Made by a program: the position numbers and the translations under genes. DNA of 5,813 nucleotides, from NCBI GenBank assembly GCA_035499355.1, contig DATJYZ010000385.1, forward strand, positions 1 to 5,813. The letters are read 5' to 3'. The DNA comes from JAEUPI01 sp035499355. Its GTDB lineage: Bacteria; Pseudomonadota; Gammaproteobacteria; Burkholderiales; Burkholderiaceae_C. This document shows positions 5,504 through 5,813 of the stretch, piece after piece. The notes under the pieces are model-generated. The model was given only the letters and a program-made list of their open reading frames with translations, made no database searches and was not told where the DNA came from. The stretch's first letter is position 1. The number at the start of each line of letters is the position of its first letter.

Positions 5504-5813
5504 ACGATCCCTCGATCGTCGAGCGGCGCGTAGTCCGGAAGAACCATGCCGCTCAGCACGACGGCTGACACGATGCCCACCATCAGCAGCCCGCCGTGCA
5601 GCAGGACCTCGGACGCTGCCATGACGAGGAGGGGGCCCGACAAACCTGGCCGCGCATCGAGCAATAGCGACCATTGGTGCCCGGCCAGCACGATCGGCGT
5701 CGACAACGCGAGCAGCAGCAACTGCGCCGCGAGCAGCCGCGCCAACCCCGAAGTCAGGCGGGACGCGCCGCTCTGTCGCCAGGCCCAGCCGACGCAGGCC
5801 AGCGCGCACGGCA
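5500..5813 (-). CDS. Unidentified integral membrane protein, C-terminal part
   Basis: The frame is open from the right edge to a TGA at 5500-5502, giving at least 103 residues, so the 5' end lies outside the window. It begins P-C-A-L-A-C-V-G-W-A-W at the edge. Two or three membrane helices are visible: one around L-L-A-A-Q-L-L-L-L-A-L-S-T-P-I-V-L-A, and one or two in P-L-L-V-M-A-A-S-E-V-L-L-H-G-G-L-L-M-V-G-I-V-S-A-V-V-L. A short acidic tail follows (L-P-D-Y-A-P-L-D-D-R-G-I-V). A TTG at 5745 could be read as a start, but the hydrophobic coding character continues upstream to the edge, so I treat the gene as partial. It lies upstream of epsD on the same strand and may belong to the eps locus (for example a polymerase, flippase or accessory membrane protein), but I do not recognise the family. 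Confidence 0.6.
   Translation of the reverse strand, partial: PCALACVGWAWRQSGASRLTSGLARLLAAQLLLLALSTPIVLAGHQWSLLLDARPGLSGPLLVMAASEVLLHGGLLMVGIVSAVVLSGMVLPDYAPLDDRGIV

Noticed and set aside
5441..5809. A 122-codon minus-strand frame overlapping the right-edge membrane protein
   Set aside because: Apart from its last 20 codons it is an Arg/Ala-rich shadow of the hydrophobic frame, which has the more protein-like composition.

Overview
This window is a high-GC (about two-thirds G+C by eye) piece of a Gram-negative chromosome. It carries the core of an exosortase B-linked exopolysaccharide (eps) locus. The gene order epsD-epsE-epsF-epsG-xrtB-epsI is the one known from betaproteobacteria, for example the methanolan eps genes of Methylobacillus. 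The high GC suggests a Burkholderiales- or Rhodocyclales-type host. The host assignment is inferred from gene order and composition only.

All supported genes lie on the minus strand, so transcription runs from right to left. At the right edge (5500-5813) is the C-terminal part of a membrane protein I cannot name. A possible 20-codon ORF follows it, joined by an ATGA overlap. A leader of about 100 nt (5332-5440) then precedes epsD and is the only real non-coding stretch. From epsD onward the genes are tightly packed: epsD (lipoprotein, SurA/parvulin-like), 4 nt, epsE (Wza-type export protein), 9 nt, epsF (Wzz-type chain-length protein), 24 nt, epsG (BY-kinase-like ATPase), 1 nt, xrtB (exosortase B, GTG start), 4-nt ATGA overlap, epsI (cut by the left edge).

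EpsE would form the outer-membrane/periplasmic export channel. EpsF and EpsG would be the inner-membrane and cytoplasmic halves of the chain-length and assembly machine. EpsD would be an accessory periplasmic lipoprotein. XrtB is the transpeptidase-like membrane enzyme that processes PEP-CTERM-tagged proteins, and EpsI is its usual partner. No PEP-CTERM substrate, glycosyltransferase or polymerase is recognisable inside the window; they would lie outside it.

The locus is a known type. The most interesting detail is the N-terminus of EpsG: a tandem helical repeat that resembles the MshEN (c-di-GMP-binding) fold, fused to a kinase that has no C-terminal tyrosine cluster. No RNA genes, mobile elements, CRISPR arrays or convincing terminators were seen.
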